From Kribbella sp. CA-293567 (GTDB lineage: Bacteria > Actinomycetota > Actinomycetes > Propionibacteriales > Kribbellaceae): 64,000 bases of DNA. Shown here in pieces: positions 39,884 to 48,231 of this stretch (position 1 is its first letter; every line of letters begins with the position of its first letter). Made by a program: the position numbers and the translations under genes. A model generated the notes under the pieces. The model did not search any database. It had not been told where the DNA came from and was given only the letters and a program-made list of their open reading frames with translations. Location of the stretch: contig NZ_CP114065.1 in NCBI RefSeq assembly GCF_027627575.1, positions 4,898,001-4,962,000 of the forward strand, written 5' to 3'.

Positions 39884-41788
39884 TCAGGCTGTGCTGATTG
39901 CGGAGATGCGCCAGGTGGTGCCGGTTGCGGTGAGTGTTAGTCGACGTGGGGTTGGTGATCCGGTGGGGAAGGTCGTTCGTTGGCCCTCGGGGGTGATGGC
40001 TACGCCTGAGATGAGCCGGTCGACGATCCGCAGTACGGCGTGCTTCGCGCTTGCGCTTTCTACGGTCACCGAGTCGATCTCGAAGCGGAGTCCTTCGATC
40101 CGGAGGTTGTCCTTGCGGTACGAGGCGAGCAGCGCGCGGTCTGCCGACCAAGGTGAGCTTCCTGTCACGTAGACCGCGTTGAGTTCGGCGTCGTTGAGGG
40201 TGGCGAAGGCGCGGGATCTTCGGTTGTCGAGGGTTTTCAAGGTTTGCAGCCAGGTGGTGGGGCTCGTTGGCCGGCGGGTCGAGGTGTTTGTCGTGGGAGT
40301 CGCTGGCGGCGGGTGCGCGGCGGACGGTTGGCCGAGGGTTGTTGGCGTGCCGGTTGGGGTGGGGTCGTGAGTGGACGTGGTTTGGTCTGTAGCGGCTGCG
40401 GAGCTGTTGGGTGGCTGGCCCAGGACGCCGAGGATGATCAAGCCGATCGCGAGGGTCGCCAGTGCGCCGGCTCCGCAGGCGGCGAGGATTCCGTACGCGG
40501 CGCGTTTGGTGGTCAGGAATCGTCGTACGGCTTGGGTGATTGGTTGATGGGTGCCGCGGCTGTGGGGTGAGCGGGCGGTTCGGCGGCTGGATCGGCGGGT
40601 GGGTGATCTGCGGTGCGTGGGGCGGGATAGGCGGACGCTGTTGCGCGGGCTTGACGGCGATCGAGTTGAACCTGCGGTGCTTTGGGTTGGCGGTTCGTGG
40701 GTGCGGGATGAGCTTGGGTCTGGGTCGGTCCGCTTGGTCTGCGAGGCGGAGGCGGGTGTCGGCGAGATGCGGCCGAAGGGGTGGCCTGCGGCGGTCGGGG
40801 CCTCGGCCGCGGGTCGGCTTGGGGTGCTCGGACGTCTGTCGCCGGAGGTGGATGGGATGGCAGACGCGTTGGTGGACGCCGGAGAGGTGGTGGGCCTGGG
40901 CATGCGGCTGAAAGGCGACGTGGTGATGGGCCTACGGGTGAGGCTGAAAGGCGATCTGGTGATGGGCCTAGGCGTGGAGGTGAAACTGGTCGGCGAACCG
41001 GGTGCGGGTGTGGAGGCGCTCGGTGAAACGGATGCCGGTGTGGAGACGCCAGGCGAAACCGATGGCAGCGTGGAGTCGCTCGGTGGAACGGACGCGGGTG
41101 TGGAGACGCTCCGCGAAACGGGGTTGGTGGGTGGAACGGGTGTGGGGGTGGTGGGGCTGGCGTGGGTGAAGCCGAGGTCTATGGGGAGGGGGGTTGTCTG
41201 GTGGAGAGATTGGTGGGCCAGGTGGTCGGGGGTGGTGAACAGGGACGCGGGGAGGGTTTTGGGGGTGCTGCCTGCGGTTTGGGCGATGGTGGCGAGGGCT
41301 TGGAGGTCGGCTTCGGGGGTGGTGGGTGGGGCCAGGGTGCGGAGGCCGGGGTCGGTGATGACTGGGCGGCCGTCGGCGTCGAACATGATGTTGTCGGTGG
41401 TCAGTTGGCCATGCGGAAGGCCGGCGCGGTGAAGCACGGCCAAGGCTTGGGCCAGTGGGCTGATGAGCGTGACCAGTTCGCCTGGGGAGAGGGTTCCTCT
41501 GCGCTCCAGGAGTGACGTGAGGGTGCCTGCGGCGACGTACTGACTGAAGAGGAGCCACTCGCGGTCGGACTCGCGGAGCTCCAGCAGGCGGGCGAGGTGA
41601 GGATGGTCGAGGGTACGGGCCAGTTCGAGGTCGGCCAGGAACTCCGTCGGCTGCGGGATGGCGGATTTCGGGATGCGTTTGAGCACAGCGTGCCGCCCGG
41701 TGGCCAGGTCCCGGAGGAGCCAGACGGTGCCGGCCGATCCGGACCCGAGCCCCCGGCGCAGGCTGTAGCCGGAGATGTCGTGTGCCAT
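39884..41788 (-). CDS. Transmembrane protein pseudokinase with Ser/Thr/Pro-rich linker and extracellular domain
   Basis: The 634-residue protein starts at ATG 41788. Residues 1-200 are a protein-kinase fold: glycine loop G-S-G-S-A-G-T-V-W, Lys in H-A-V-L-K-R-I, but the catalytic loop reads H-G-Q-L-T-T-D-N (canonical H-R-D-L-K-P-x-N) and DFG is D-P-G. Loss of the catalytic Asp and Lys suggests a pseudokinase. Residues about 210-440 are a low-complexity Ser/Thr/Pro/Arg region with internal repeats (R-P-I-T-x-S-P-F-S twice), followed by a basic stretch, one membrane helix (about 448-472) and an extracellular domain of about 115 residues (W-L-Q-T-L-K-T-L-D-N-R-R-S-R-A-F). It probably senses or recruits partners rather than phosphorylating. 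It separates the Rv2216-like gene from lipB. Confidence 0.85.
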   Translation of the reverse strand: MAHDISGYSLRRGLGSGSAGTVWLLRDLATGRHAVLKRIPKSAIPQPTEFLADLELARTLDHPHLARLLELRESDREWLLFSQYVAAGTLTSLLERRGTLSPGELVTLISPLAQALAVLHRAGLPHGQLTTDNIMFDADGRPVITDPGLRTLAPPTTPEADLQALATIAQTAGSTPKTLPASLFTTPDHLAHQSLHQTTPLPIDLGFTHASPTTPTPVPPTNPVSRSVSTPASVPPSDSTLPSVSPGVSTPASVSPSASTPAPGSPTSFTSTPRPITRSPFSLTRRPITTSPFSRMPRPTTSPASTNASAIPSTSGDRRPSTPSRPAAEAPTAAGHPFGRISPTPASASQTKRTDPDPSSSRTHEPPTQSTAGSTRSPSSPRNSVRLSRPTHRRSPTRRSSRRTARSPHSRGTHQPITQAVRRFLTTKRAAYGILAACGAGALATLAIGLIILGVLGQPPNSSAAATDQTTSTHDPTPTGTPTTLGQPSAAHPPPATPTTNTSTRRPTSPTTWLQTLKTLDNRRSRAFATLNDAELNAVYVTGSSPWSADRALLASYRKDNLRIEGLRFEIDSVTVESASAKHAVLRIVDRLISGVAITPEGQRTTFPTGSPTPRRLTLTATGTTWRISAISTA

Positions 41789-41894
41789 ACCCAAGAGAGT
41801 GCCCGGATCGGCGCCGGCGGTCCGGAAGTTATCCACAGCCCCGGTTCGGCCGGGGTCCTGTGGATGGCGGCGAACGGCTTCCGAGCGGGCGGCC

Positions 41895-41900
41895 TACACT
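41895..41900 (+). promoter_or_regulatory. Candidate -10 (TACACT) of lipB, leaderless
   Basis: TACACT is followed by 7 nt and the GTG at 41908. The hexamer and spacing match those before lipA (TACTCT, 7 nt, GTG). Confidence 0.5.
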
Positions 41901-41907
41901 CGAAGAC

Positions 41908-42627
41908 GTGAGTGCGATCGAGTATGTGGAGGCCGGCTTCGGCGCCGACGCGGTGGACTACGAGCAGGCCTGGGCCGAGCAGCGGCGCCTGCACGCGCAG
42001 GTTGCCGAGGGCACCGGACCCGACACGGTCATCTTGCTCGAGCACCCGCCGGTCTACACGGCAGGCAAGCGCACCGAGCCCCACGAGCGCCCCCTCGACG
42101 GTACGCCGGTGGTCGACGTCGACCGCGGCGGCAAGATCACCTGGCACGGCCCCGGCCAACTGGTCGGCTACCCGATCATGAAGCTCGCCTCGCACGTGTA
42201 CGTCGTGGACTACGTGCGCCGGCTGGAAGAGGCGCTGATCGCGGTCTGCGCCGAGCTCGGGGTCCGGAGCGGACGCGTCAAGGGCCGCAGCGGCGTCTGG
42301 GTGCCCGCGGACGAGCGTGGCCGCGAGCGGAAGATCGCAGCGATCGGGATCCGGGTGTCGCAGGGTGTGACCATGCACGGTTTCGCACTGAACTGCGACA
42401 ACGACCTGACCTGGTTCGACCGGATCGTGCCGTGCGGGATCTCCGACGCCGACGTCACGACGCTGTCCAGGGAGCTCGGCCGGGACGTCTCGATCGCCGA
42501 GGTCCTCGAGCCCGTACGACGGCATCTCGACGTCCTGCTGTCGTGGCAGGACTACCAGCGCAGCCCCGACCTCGAGCACGAGGAAGACCCGGCACCGGCC
42601 GGTATCACCTACGGGCTCACCGTCTGA
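41908..42627 (+). CDS. lipB: Octanoyl-[acyl-carrier-protein]:protein N-octanoyltransferase
   Basis: The 239-residue enzyme moves octanoate from ACP to lipoyl-domain lysines, the first step of lipoate assembly. Motifs: E-H-P-P-V-Y-T-A-G-K-R, G-G-K-I-T-W-H-G-P-G-Q-L-V-G-Y-P-I, G-R-S-G-V-W-V, K-I-A-A-I-G-I-R-V with catalytic Lys142, and I-V-P-C-G-I with the acyl-carrying Cys176. The GTG at 41908 was chosen from the family start and the -10 hexamer; the in-frame extension upstream would overlap the pseudokinase start. LipA is found 7.7 kb away, although they are usually adjacent. Confidence 0.95.
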   Translation: MSAIEYVEAGFGADAVDYEQAWAEQRRLHAQVAEGTGPDTVILLEHPPVYTAGKRTEPHERPLDGTPVVDVDRGGKITWHGPGQLVGYPIMKLASHVYVVDYVRRLEEALIAVCAELGVRSGRVKGRSGVWVPADERGRERKIAAIGIRVSQGVTMHGFALNCDNDLTWFDRIVPCGISDADVTTLSRELGRDVSIAEVLEPVRRHLDVLLSWQDYQRSPDLEHEEDPAPAGITYGLTV

Positions 42628-42691
42628 CCTCTCGGGGCCGAGACGTAAAGATTGAGCGAAGTGTCGTCGCTGTGCGGAGCGTGATCGTCGC

Positions 42692-42697
42692 TACGGT
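42692..42697 (+). promoter_or_regulatory. Candidate -10 (TACGGT) of the TQ-repeat membrane protein gene
   Basis: TACGGT stands 6 nt before the GTG at 42704. The intervening GGGGAT could alternatively be part of a ribosome site (GGTGGGG), so leaderless use is less certain here. Confidence 0.35.
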
Positions 42698-42703
42698 GGG
42701 GAT

Positions 42704-44857
42704 GTGTCCAAACTTCTCGGCTTCCTCCTTGGCATCGCGGTAGCGCTCGTCGGACCGGCGATGTTCGGTGTGCTCGCGGCGGACGGCGGTATCCAGCTGA
42801 ACGCGAAGGAGATGGCGCTTGCCTACGGCATCGGTGCGCTGATCTTCTGGACCGTGGCGTCGTACTTCTCCGGTGCCGCGGCACTCGGTGCGGCGCTGAC
42901 CTTCGGCGCGATGATCTACACCGTGCACTGGATCCCCAACCGGATGACGAACTTCCTGAACGACGTCCCGGGGATGACGACGGGGATGATCGACGGGATC
43001 AAGCAGTACACGCTGAACGGCGTGGTGCCGATCCTGGCGGTGATCTCGCTGATCTTCGCGATCCAGTCGATCGTGCGGTCGGTGCAACGGCGGCGGCGTC
43101 AGCGCGCCGAGGCGGATCGCCTGCAGCGTGAGCAGGAGGCCGCGGTCGAGGCACAGCAGATGCCTGCGCCGCCCGCTGCCGCGGCCGCTGCAGCACCGGC
43201 GTATCCGGTTGCCGAGGGCGACTATTCGCCCGACAACCGGTTCGGCAGCAACTTCGGGAACAGCAACTACGACGACCTGTTCGACGACGAACCTGCGCAG
43301 ACGCCGTTCACCCCGCGGAACCAGGCGGACGAGCAGACCGCGCAGTTCGACCCGGCGACGATGGCGGCGCCGTCCGCCGAGCAGCGGGACGAGACGCGCG
43401 AGAACGAGCGACGGGGTGGCGACGAGACGGTTCTCGTGCCCACGGATTCCGATCAGACCGTGCTGGTTCCGGCTGGTGAGAAGACCGACGCTGATCGTGA
43501 TGAGACGGTAGTTGCCTCCTCCCCGCAGGTTGAGACGCGGGGCGAAGGTGTTGAAGAGAAGCAGCGCGATGGTGACGCCACGCAGCAAGTGCCGGTCGCC
43601 TCGCAGGAAGCCGCTGCGCAGCAGGTGCCGGTCGATGAGCCGGTGAAGCCGGAGAGTGTTGAGTCGCCGGTGACGCAGAGCAGCGAAGCGCAGAAGGGCT
43701 CGACGGCCAGTGCGGGGTACGCGGTGGATGGTGGCGAGGCCACGCAGCCGGTTCCGGTGCCTGAGCCGGAGGCCGCCAAGCCTGTTGCCCCGCGAGTGGC
43801 TGGGAGTCAGCAGGGCGTTGTAGCGCCGGAGGCGGCGGTTGGTGGAGCGCAGAGCGCTGCCGCTCCGCAGCCTGCCGTGGATGAAGCGGCGGGCGCTTTC
43901 TGGCAGGGGACTTCGGCTGCCGAGACTGCGCAGCATGCAGCGCCTGTTGGTGAGACGCAGAAGGACGATGGCGGCGAGGCTACGCAGGCAATGCCGGTGA
44001 GTCGGCCGGAAGCTGCTGCACCGCGTACGTCGGGTGCGCATTCGGCGGAGCTTGCTCCGGAAGCGTCCGCGCCGCGAGCGGCTGAGGTTGCTCCCGAGAC
44101 GGCCGCGCCGCAAGCGGCTGAAGTCGCTCCCGAACCTGTCGCACCGCGAGCGGCTGAGGTTGCTCCCCAGACGGCCGCGCCGCAGACGCCTACTCCTCCG
44201 CCGCCCGCGCCTGTTACTCCCCCGCCGTCCGTTCCGCAGGCGCCTGCTACTCCCCCGCCACCCGCGCCGCAGGCTCCTGAGCCGCAGCGTGGTGGAGCGC
44301 CTCACCCGGCCGCCGAGCTTGAAGATGAGGGCGAGGCCACGCAGGCGGTGCCGGTGACCCGTCCGGAGGCGACGAAGGCTGCGCCGCAAGCACCCGACGC
44401 ACCGAAGGCATCCGCGCACGGCGGGTCGCAGGCCTCAGCCCTTGGAGCGCCTGGAGCGGCCACAGCGGCGTTCGGAGCGGTTGGCACGCAAACAGCGTTC
44501 GGGGCGCACGCAGCGACTCCTGAGCTGTTCGATCAGGAATTGTTGCCGGCCGAGGTGTTCGACCAGGAGACGTCGGGCCGGATCTCGCGGGCGAAGAACG
44601 ATGCCGAGGCCACCCAGGCAGTGCCGGTGAGTCGTCCGCAGACCTCGAAGGTCGCCACACCGCAAGCGCCGGCACCGCAGGCACCGCAGCACGGACTGCA
44701 CCGCAAGGAAGAGATGGGCCAGCAGTACCGCGAACGGATGGACCCGCCGGACGTCGACGACACCGGCGAGTTCTTCATCGGAGCTTTCGAGAGCCCGACC
44801 GAGCACCCCTCCCCGCGGATGGAGCTCCCCGGCCACTTCCGCCCCGGCGGCAACTGA
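42704..44857 (+). CDS. Membrane protein with long Ala/Pro tail repeating a Thr-Gln-x-Val-Pro motif
   Basis: The 717-residue protein has about four hydrophobic segments in residues 1-130 (L-L-G-F-L-L-G-I-A-V-A-L-V-G-P-A first), a basic stop (R-R-R-R-Q-R) and then a cytosolic tail of almost 580 residues rich in Ala, Pro, Glu and Gln. The tail repeats a motif of type acidic-x-Thr-Gln-x-Val/Met-Pro-Val: D-A-T-Q-Q-V-P-V, E-A-T-Q-P-V-P-V, E-A-T-Q-A-M-P-V, and E-A-T-Q-A-V-P-V twice, plus two E/Q-T-V-L-V-P forms. Several are followed by S/T-R-P-E. Acidic residues before Thr and a hydrophobic residue at +3 are known features of mycobacterial Ser/Thr kinase sites. The last 60 residues (Y-R-E-R-M-D-P-P-D-V-D-D-T-G-E-F) look conserved. 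No family recognised. Confidence 0.75.
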   Translation: MSKLLGFLLGIAVALVGPAMFGVLAADGGIQLNAKEMALAYGIGALIFWTVASYFSGAAALGAALTFGAMIYTVHWIPNRMTNFLNDVPGMTTGMIDGIKQYTLNGVVPILAVISLIFAIQSIVRSVQRRRRQRAEADRLQREQEAAVEAQQMPAPPAAAAAAAPAYPVAEGDYSPDNRFGSNFGNSNYDDLFDDEPAQTPFTPRNQADEQTAQFDPATMAAPSAEQRDETRENERRGGDETVLVPTDSDQTVLVPAGEKTDADRDETVVASSPQVETRGEGVEEKQRDGDATQQVPVASQEAAAQQVPVDEPVKPESVESPVTQSSEAQKGSTASAGYAVDGGEATQPVPVPEPEAAKPVAPRVAGSQQGVVAPEAAVGGAQSAAAPQPAVDEAAGAFWQGTSAAETAQHAAPVGETQKDDGGEATQAMPVSRPEAAAPRTSGAHSAELAPEASAPRAAEVAPETAAPQAAEVAPEPVAPRAAEVAPQTAAPQTPTPPPPAPVTPPPSVPQAPATPPPPAPQAPEPQRGGAPHPAAELEDEGEATQAVPVTRPEATKAAPQAPDAPKASAHGGSQASALGAPGAATAAFGAVGTQTAFGAHAATPELFDQELLPAEVFDQETSGRISRAKNDAEATQAVPVSRPQTSKVATPQAPAPQAPQHGLHRKEEMGQQYRERMDPPDVDDTGEFFIGAFESPTEHPSPRMELPGHFRPGGN

Positions 44858-44866
44858 GTTCACGAA

Positions 44867-44898
44867 AAAGGAGCCCTCGCAACTGCGGGGGCTCCTTT
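44867..44898. terminator. Bidirectional terminator between converging genes
   Basis: AAAGGAGCCCTCGC (44867-44880) pairs with GCGGGGGCTCCTTT (44885-44898) over 14 bp including one T-G pair, around AACT. An A-run precedes and a T-run follows, so it can stop transcription from both sides. Confidence 0.85.
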
Positions 44899-44926
44899 CT
44901 CGTGCCCGGGCATCGGGCAACAGCAG

Positions 44927-45892
44927 CTAGGCGACGTGCATCCGCTGGTGCTGGCCCCAGCGCGCGTGCTCGGCGAACGCCTCGTCGTAGGCGTGGACGG
45001 CCATCTGGCACACGTCGGCGGCCATCTGCGCCCGCGGTGACTCGGTGTTCCAGGCAAGCATCAGGCGGCGGTGGATCGGGTCACCGGCCAACGGCCGGGT
45101 GGTGACGTCGCTGGACAGCATCCGGTACGACGTGGGCGAGATCAGCGCGACGCCCTGGCCGCTGGTGACGAACCCCATCAGCACCGAGGTGTCCACCGAG
45201 TGGTGCTCGATCTTCGGCTGGAAGCCAGCCTGTTCGCAGGCTGCCCGAAACAGCACGTGGAAGCCGCTGTCGTCCGGCGGCTCACCGATCCACTCCTCGC
45301 CGGACAGCGTCGACAGCTCGATGTCACCGCGGTGCCGGGTCGCCAGCGCGATCGGATGATCAGCCGCCAGTACGACGTACGCCGACTCGGACTCGACGAT
45401 GGTGCACGCCTCGACCCCGCTCGGCAGCCGCAGCTCGAAGCCCGGGAACTCCCGCAGCAGGGCGAAGTCGAGCCGGCCGCTCTCCAGCTGCTGCAGCAGC
45501 ACGCTGGTGGCCCACTCGACCTCGATGCTGACCTGCTCGATGTCGCCGTGATCGCGCAGCCGGCTGGCGATCCCCGACATCGGCGCGGTCGGGAACCCAC
45601 CCAGCCGGACGGCGCTCGACTCGACCGCGGTCATCGCCGAGACCGTCGCGGACAGGTGGTCCACGTCGACCAGGATCGCGCGGGCCCGGTCCACGGCGTA
45701 CCGGCCCAGTGCGGTCGGGGTGACGCCGGTGCGGGAGCGCTCGAACAGCTCACCGCCGAACGCCGACTCGATCCGCTTGAGCTGCGCGGTCAGGCTCGGC
45801 TGGCTCACCTTCAGCCAGCGGGCGGCCCGACCGACGGACCCCGCTTCTGCCACCAGGACCACCACCCGCAGGTGGCGCAGCTCGACGTTCAT
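44927..45892 (-). CDS. LysR-family transcriptional regulator
   Basis: The 321-residue protein has the LysR winged helix (residues 1-60; L-R-H-L-R-V-V-V-L-V-A-E-A-G-S-V-G-R-A-A, S-Q-P-S-L-T-A-Q-L-K-R-I-E) and a two-lobed effector domain (about 90-300) with G-F-V-T-S-G-Q-G-V-A-L-I-S near the end. Effector and targets are unknown: unlike most LysR genes it has no divergent neighbour, because the region upstream is the 3' end of natB. An 11-bp inverted repeat lies right in front of its start and may be an autoregulatory site. The C-terminal end has extra residues (H-A-R-W-G-Q-H-Q-R-M-H-V-A). Confidence 0.92.
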   Translation of the reverse strand: MNVELRHLRVVVLVAEAGSVGRAARWLKVSQPSLTAQLKRIESAFGGELFERSRTGVTPTALGRYAVDRARAILVDVDHLSATVSAMTAVESSAVRLGGFPTAPMSGIASRLRDHGDIEQVSIEVEWATSVLLQQLESGRLDFALLREFPGFELRLPSGVEACTIVESESAYVVLAADHPIALATRHRGDIELSTLSGEEWIGEPPDDSGFHVLFRAACEQAGFQPKIEHHSVDTSVLMGFVTSGQGVALISPTSYRMLSSDVTTRPLAGDPIHRRLMLAWNTESPRAQMAADVCQMAVHAYDEAFAEHARWGQHQRMHVA

Positions 45893-45896
45893 GCGT

Positions 45897-45930
45897 TGTG
45901 ACCGTAGTCCAGTTCCGGCCTACGGTCACA
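45897..45930. promoter_or_regulatory. 11-bp inverted repeat at the lysR start
   Basis: TGTGACCGTAG (45897-45907) and CTACGGTCACA (45920-45930) are perfect inverted copies with 12 nt between. On the minus strand the inner TACGGT could be a -10, 8 nt before the lysR ATG. It fits a LysR autoregulatory site; because natB ends at 46001 in the same direction it could also serve as a natAB terminator, but no T-run follows. Confidence 0.55.
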
Positions 45931-46000
45931 GTCGTCGCGTGTTGCGATCTCGTCACAGGGTGCAAAAAAGATGTAACACTCGTCGCATTCTCACGATAAG

Positions 46001-47170
46001 TCAGAACGCCTTGAGCGAGATCGCCTCTCGGTAACCGAGTTTCCGCCCGGTCTGCAGCAACGTCCGCTCGTACAGCCGCGCTCCCAGCCGGATGATCAGC
46101 ACCGTGGCCAGGATCAGGATCGCGACCGCCGCCAGTGGTTGCCACAGCGGCACGTTCTCGGTCAGCATCCGCCCCGGCATCGCCATCGACGACGCGATCG
46201 GGACGAACGAGGCCACCGTCTTGGCTCCGGCGCCGGCGAAGACGGAGAAGAAGAACGGGATCATCAGGATCATCTGCCCCGGCAGCGTGGTCGAGCCGAG
46301 ATCCTCCTGCCGGGTGGCCAGCGAGCCGGCCACCGCCCAGAGTCCGGCCAGCGCGACGAAGCCGAGCACGAAGAACAGGATGAACCAGCCTGCCACCGGT
46401 GCGACCACCTCGAGGATGTCGCCCTTCCCGGTCACCGCCAGGCCGATCAGGCCGACCGCCGCGAGCGCCACGATCTGGCCGAGCGCGAGCACCGTGTTGC
46501 CGATCACCTTGCCCCACAACAGCGCCCGGATCGGGATCGCGGCGGCCAGGATCTCGACCACCCGGCTCTCCTTCTCCTGTACGACGCTCTGCGCGATCAT
46601 CATGCCGAAGCTGAGCGCGGTGACGTAGAAGACCAGCGCGAGCCCGACGTTGACGAAGCCCGCCACCGCCTCGGGCAACGGTCCGGGGTCGAGCAACCGC
46701 TCCTGCAGCAGCGTTCCGGCCCGCAACTGTTCGGGCGTCAGCCCGGCCCGCGCCGCGTTCTGCTCCATTCCCAGGTTGACCGCGGCCTCTCGCAGGCTGG
46801 TCTGCAGGTCGGAGTCGAGCCGCTGCTTGCCCAGTACTTCGAACCCGTCCTTGCCGGGCAGCAGCGCGGCCTCCACCTCGCCGTCCCGGACGAGTTGCTC
46901 GGCCGCCGCGACATCCGCCGTACGGGTGACCTCGAAGGTGTCGCCACCGTTGATCGAGTCGGCGACCTGGACCACCTTGGCCCCGGCGTCGTCGATCACC
47001 GCGACCTTGTCCGGTCCGCCGCCACCGATCAGCGCGGGCAGGAAGATCGCCGCGACCACCACGAACAGCATGAACGCCGTCGAACCGAGAAAGGTCTTGT
47101 CGCGGATCTTGGTGCTGATCTCACGCTCGGCCACCAGTTGCCACGGGCGTCGCAGAGTGTCGTTGTTCAT
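46001..47170 (-). CDS. ABC-2 type exporter permease, NatB-like
   Basis: The 389-residue protein starts with R-P-W-Q-L-V-A-E-R-E-I-S-T-K-I-R-D-K-T-F, has a first helix, a large external domain (about 55-165, V-A-V-I-D-D-A-G, V-R-D-G-E-V-E-A-A-L) and five more helices with Q-E-K-E-S-R-V-V-E-I-L, the ABC-2 hallmark. NatB of Bacillus is the membrane part of a Na+ extruding ABC transporter. The start overlaps the ATPase stop (ATGA). The upstream two-component pair recalls natKR-natAB order in Bacillus, which supports a stress-regulated exporter, although the ion is unproven. Confidence 0.9.
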   Translation of the reverse strand: MNNDTLRRPWQLVAEREISTKIRDKTFLGSTAFMLFVVVAAIFLPALIGGGGPDKVAVIDDAGAKVVQVADSINGGDTFEVTRTADVAAAEQLVRDGEVEAALLPGKDGFEVLGKQRLDSDLQTSLREAAVNLGMEQNAARAGLTPEQLRAGTLLQERLLDPGPLPEAVAGFVNVGLALVFYVTALSFGMMIAQSVVQEKESRVVEILAAAIPIRALLWGKVIGNTVLALGQIVALAAVGLIGLAVTGKGDILEVVAPVAGWFILFFVLGFVALAGLWAVAGSLATRQEDLGSTTLPGQMILMIPFFFSVFAGAGAKTVASFVPIASSMAMPGRMLTENVPLWQPLAAVAILILATVLIIRLGARLYERTLLQTGRKLGYREAISLKAF

Positions 47171-48066
47171 CGGGTCGCCTCCCGGAAGACGTCGCTGAGT
47201 GCCTGCCGCTCGGGCCCGAAGGCGAGCACCGGGCCCCGGCTCATCGCCTGCTGCAGAATCTGTTGCACAAGGCCCCCATCATCGGCGGAGTCGATGTCGA
47301 ACAGCGCCGTCGCGCCGGCCACGTCACGGACCTTGATCCCGCGGACGTCGCGCAGCCAGCCCGCGTCACCATCGACCACCAGCCGGTACGTCGTGGTGGT
47401 TCCGGCGGCCAGCTCGGCCACCGGGCCCGCGGCAACGACCTTGCCGCGGGACAGCACGATCAGGTCGTCACACAGGCGTTCGACCAGCTCCAGCTGGTGG
47501 CTGGAGAACAGCACCGGCACCTCCGGCGTGACCTCGTCGCGCAGCAGGTCGACCATCGCGTCGACGGCCAGCGGGTCGAGGCCGCTGAACGGCTCGTCCA
47601 TCACCAGCGCGATCGGCTCGTGCACCAGCGCCGCGGCGATCTGGACCCGCTGCTGGTTGCCGAGCGAGAGCGTCTCCAGCGTGTCCGTCGCGCGCTCGGT
47701 CAGGCCGAGCTGGTTCAGGATCTTGTCGGTCCGCTCGGCCGCGCGGGCGGTGCTCAGTCCGTGCAGCCGGCCGAAGAAGACCAGCTGGTCGCGGATCTTC
47801 ATCTTCGGGTAGAGCCCACGCTCCTCCGGCATGTAACCGAAGTCCTGGCGCACCTTCGCCGACAACGGCTGACCGTTCCAGGTGACCGCGCCGGCAGTGG
47901 GCGCGAGCACCCCCAGAATGATCCGCATCGTCGTCGTCTTGCCGGCCCCGTTCGCGCCGACGAACCCGGTCATCCGACCCGGGCGTACGTCGAAGCTGAC
48001 GTCGTCCAGCGCGAGGTGATCACCGAACCGCCGGGTCAACCCAGCCACGCTCAGCATCCCGTTCAC
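47167..48066 (-). CDS. ABC exporter ATP-binding protein, NatA-like
   Basis: The 299-residue ATPase has Walker A G-A-N-G-A-G-K-T-T, Q-loop with Y-M-P-E-E-R-G-L-Y (typical of NatA-type ATPases), signature L-S-L-G-N-Q-Q-R (an L-S-x-G-N variant characteristic of this branch), Walker B L-V-M-D-E-P-F-S-G-L-D and switch His in S-S-H-Q. A regulatory C-terminal domain follows. It starts at GTG 48066 after AGAGGAAC. Confidence 0.92.
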   Translation of the reverse strand: MNGMLSVAGLTRRFGDHLALDDVSFDVRPGRMTGFVGANGAGKTTTMRIILGVLAPTAGAVTWNGQPLSAKVRQDFGYMPEERGLYPKMKIRDQLVFFGRLHGLSTARAAERTDKILNQLGLTERATDTLETLSLGNQQRVQIAAALVHEPIALVMDEPFSGLDPLAVDAMVDLLRDEVTPEVPVLFSSHQLELVERLCDDLIVLSRGKVVAAGPVAELAAGTTTTYRLVVDGDAGWLRDVRGIKVRDVAGATALFDIDSADDGGLVQQILQQAMSRGPVLAFGPERQALSDVFREATR

Positions 48067-48073
48067 CGTTCCT

Positions 48074-48196
48074 CTACTGCTCCGGCCCCCAGAACCGGGC
48101 GGTCACCCGATCCGCTCCCAGCTCGGGGAGTAGCCACCACGCTAGCGATCCGGTACGCCGTAGTACGTCGCCCCGCAGAGTGATCGCCGGTGTCAT
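48074..48196 (-). CDS. Possible small protein (40 residues) before natA
   Basis: A short frame (M-T-P-A-I-T-L-R-G-D-V-L-R-R to F-W-G-P-E-Q) ends 7 nt before the natA GTG, with the natA ribosome site overlapping its stop, as in translational coupling. Third-position G/C is lower than in the neighbours and there is no ribosome site of its own. It fills most of the 165-nt gap between the response regulator and natA. I regard it as uncertain. Confidence 0.25.
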   Translation of the reverse strand: MTPAITLRGDVLRRTGSLAWWLLPELGADRVTARFWGPEQ

Positions 48197-48212
48197 CCGC
48201 ACGGGGGACCAA

Positions 48213-48228
48213 CCGCCCCGCCGGGCGG
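48213..48228. terminator. Small hairpin after the NarL-type regulator gene
   Basis: CCGCCC (48213-48218) and GGGCGG (48223-48228) with a 4-nt loop, placed directly after the response-regulator stop on the minus strand. Short and without T-run, so a pause or weak terminator at most. Confidence 0.3.
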
Positions 48229-48231
48229 AGG

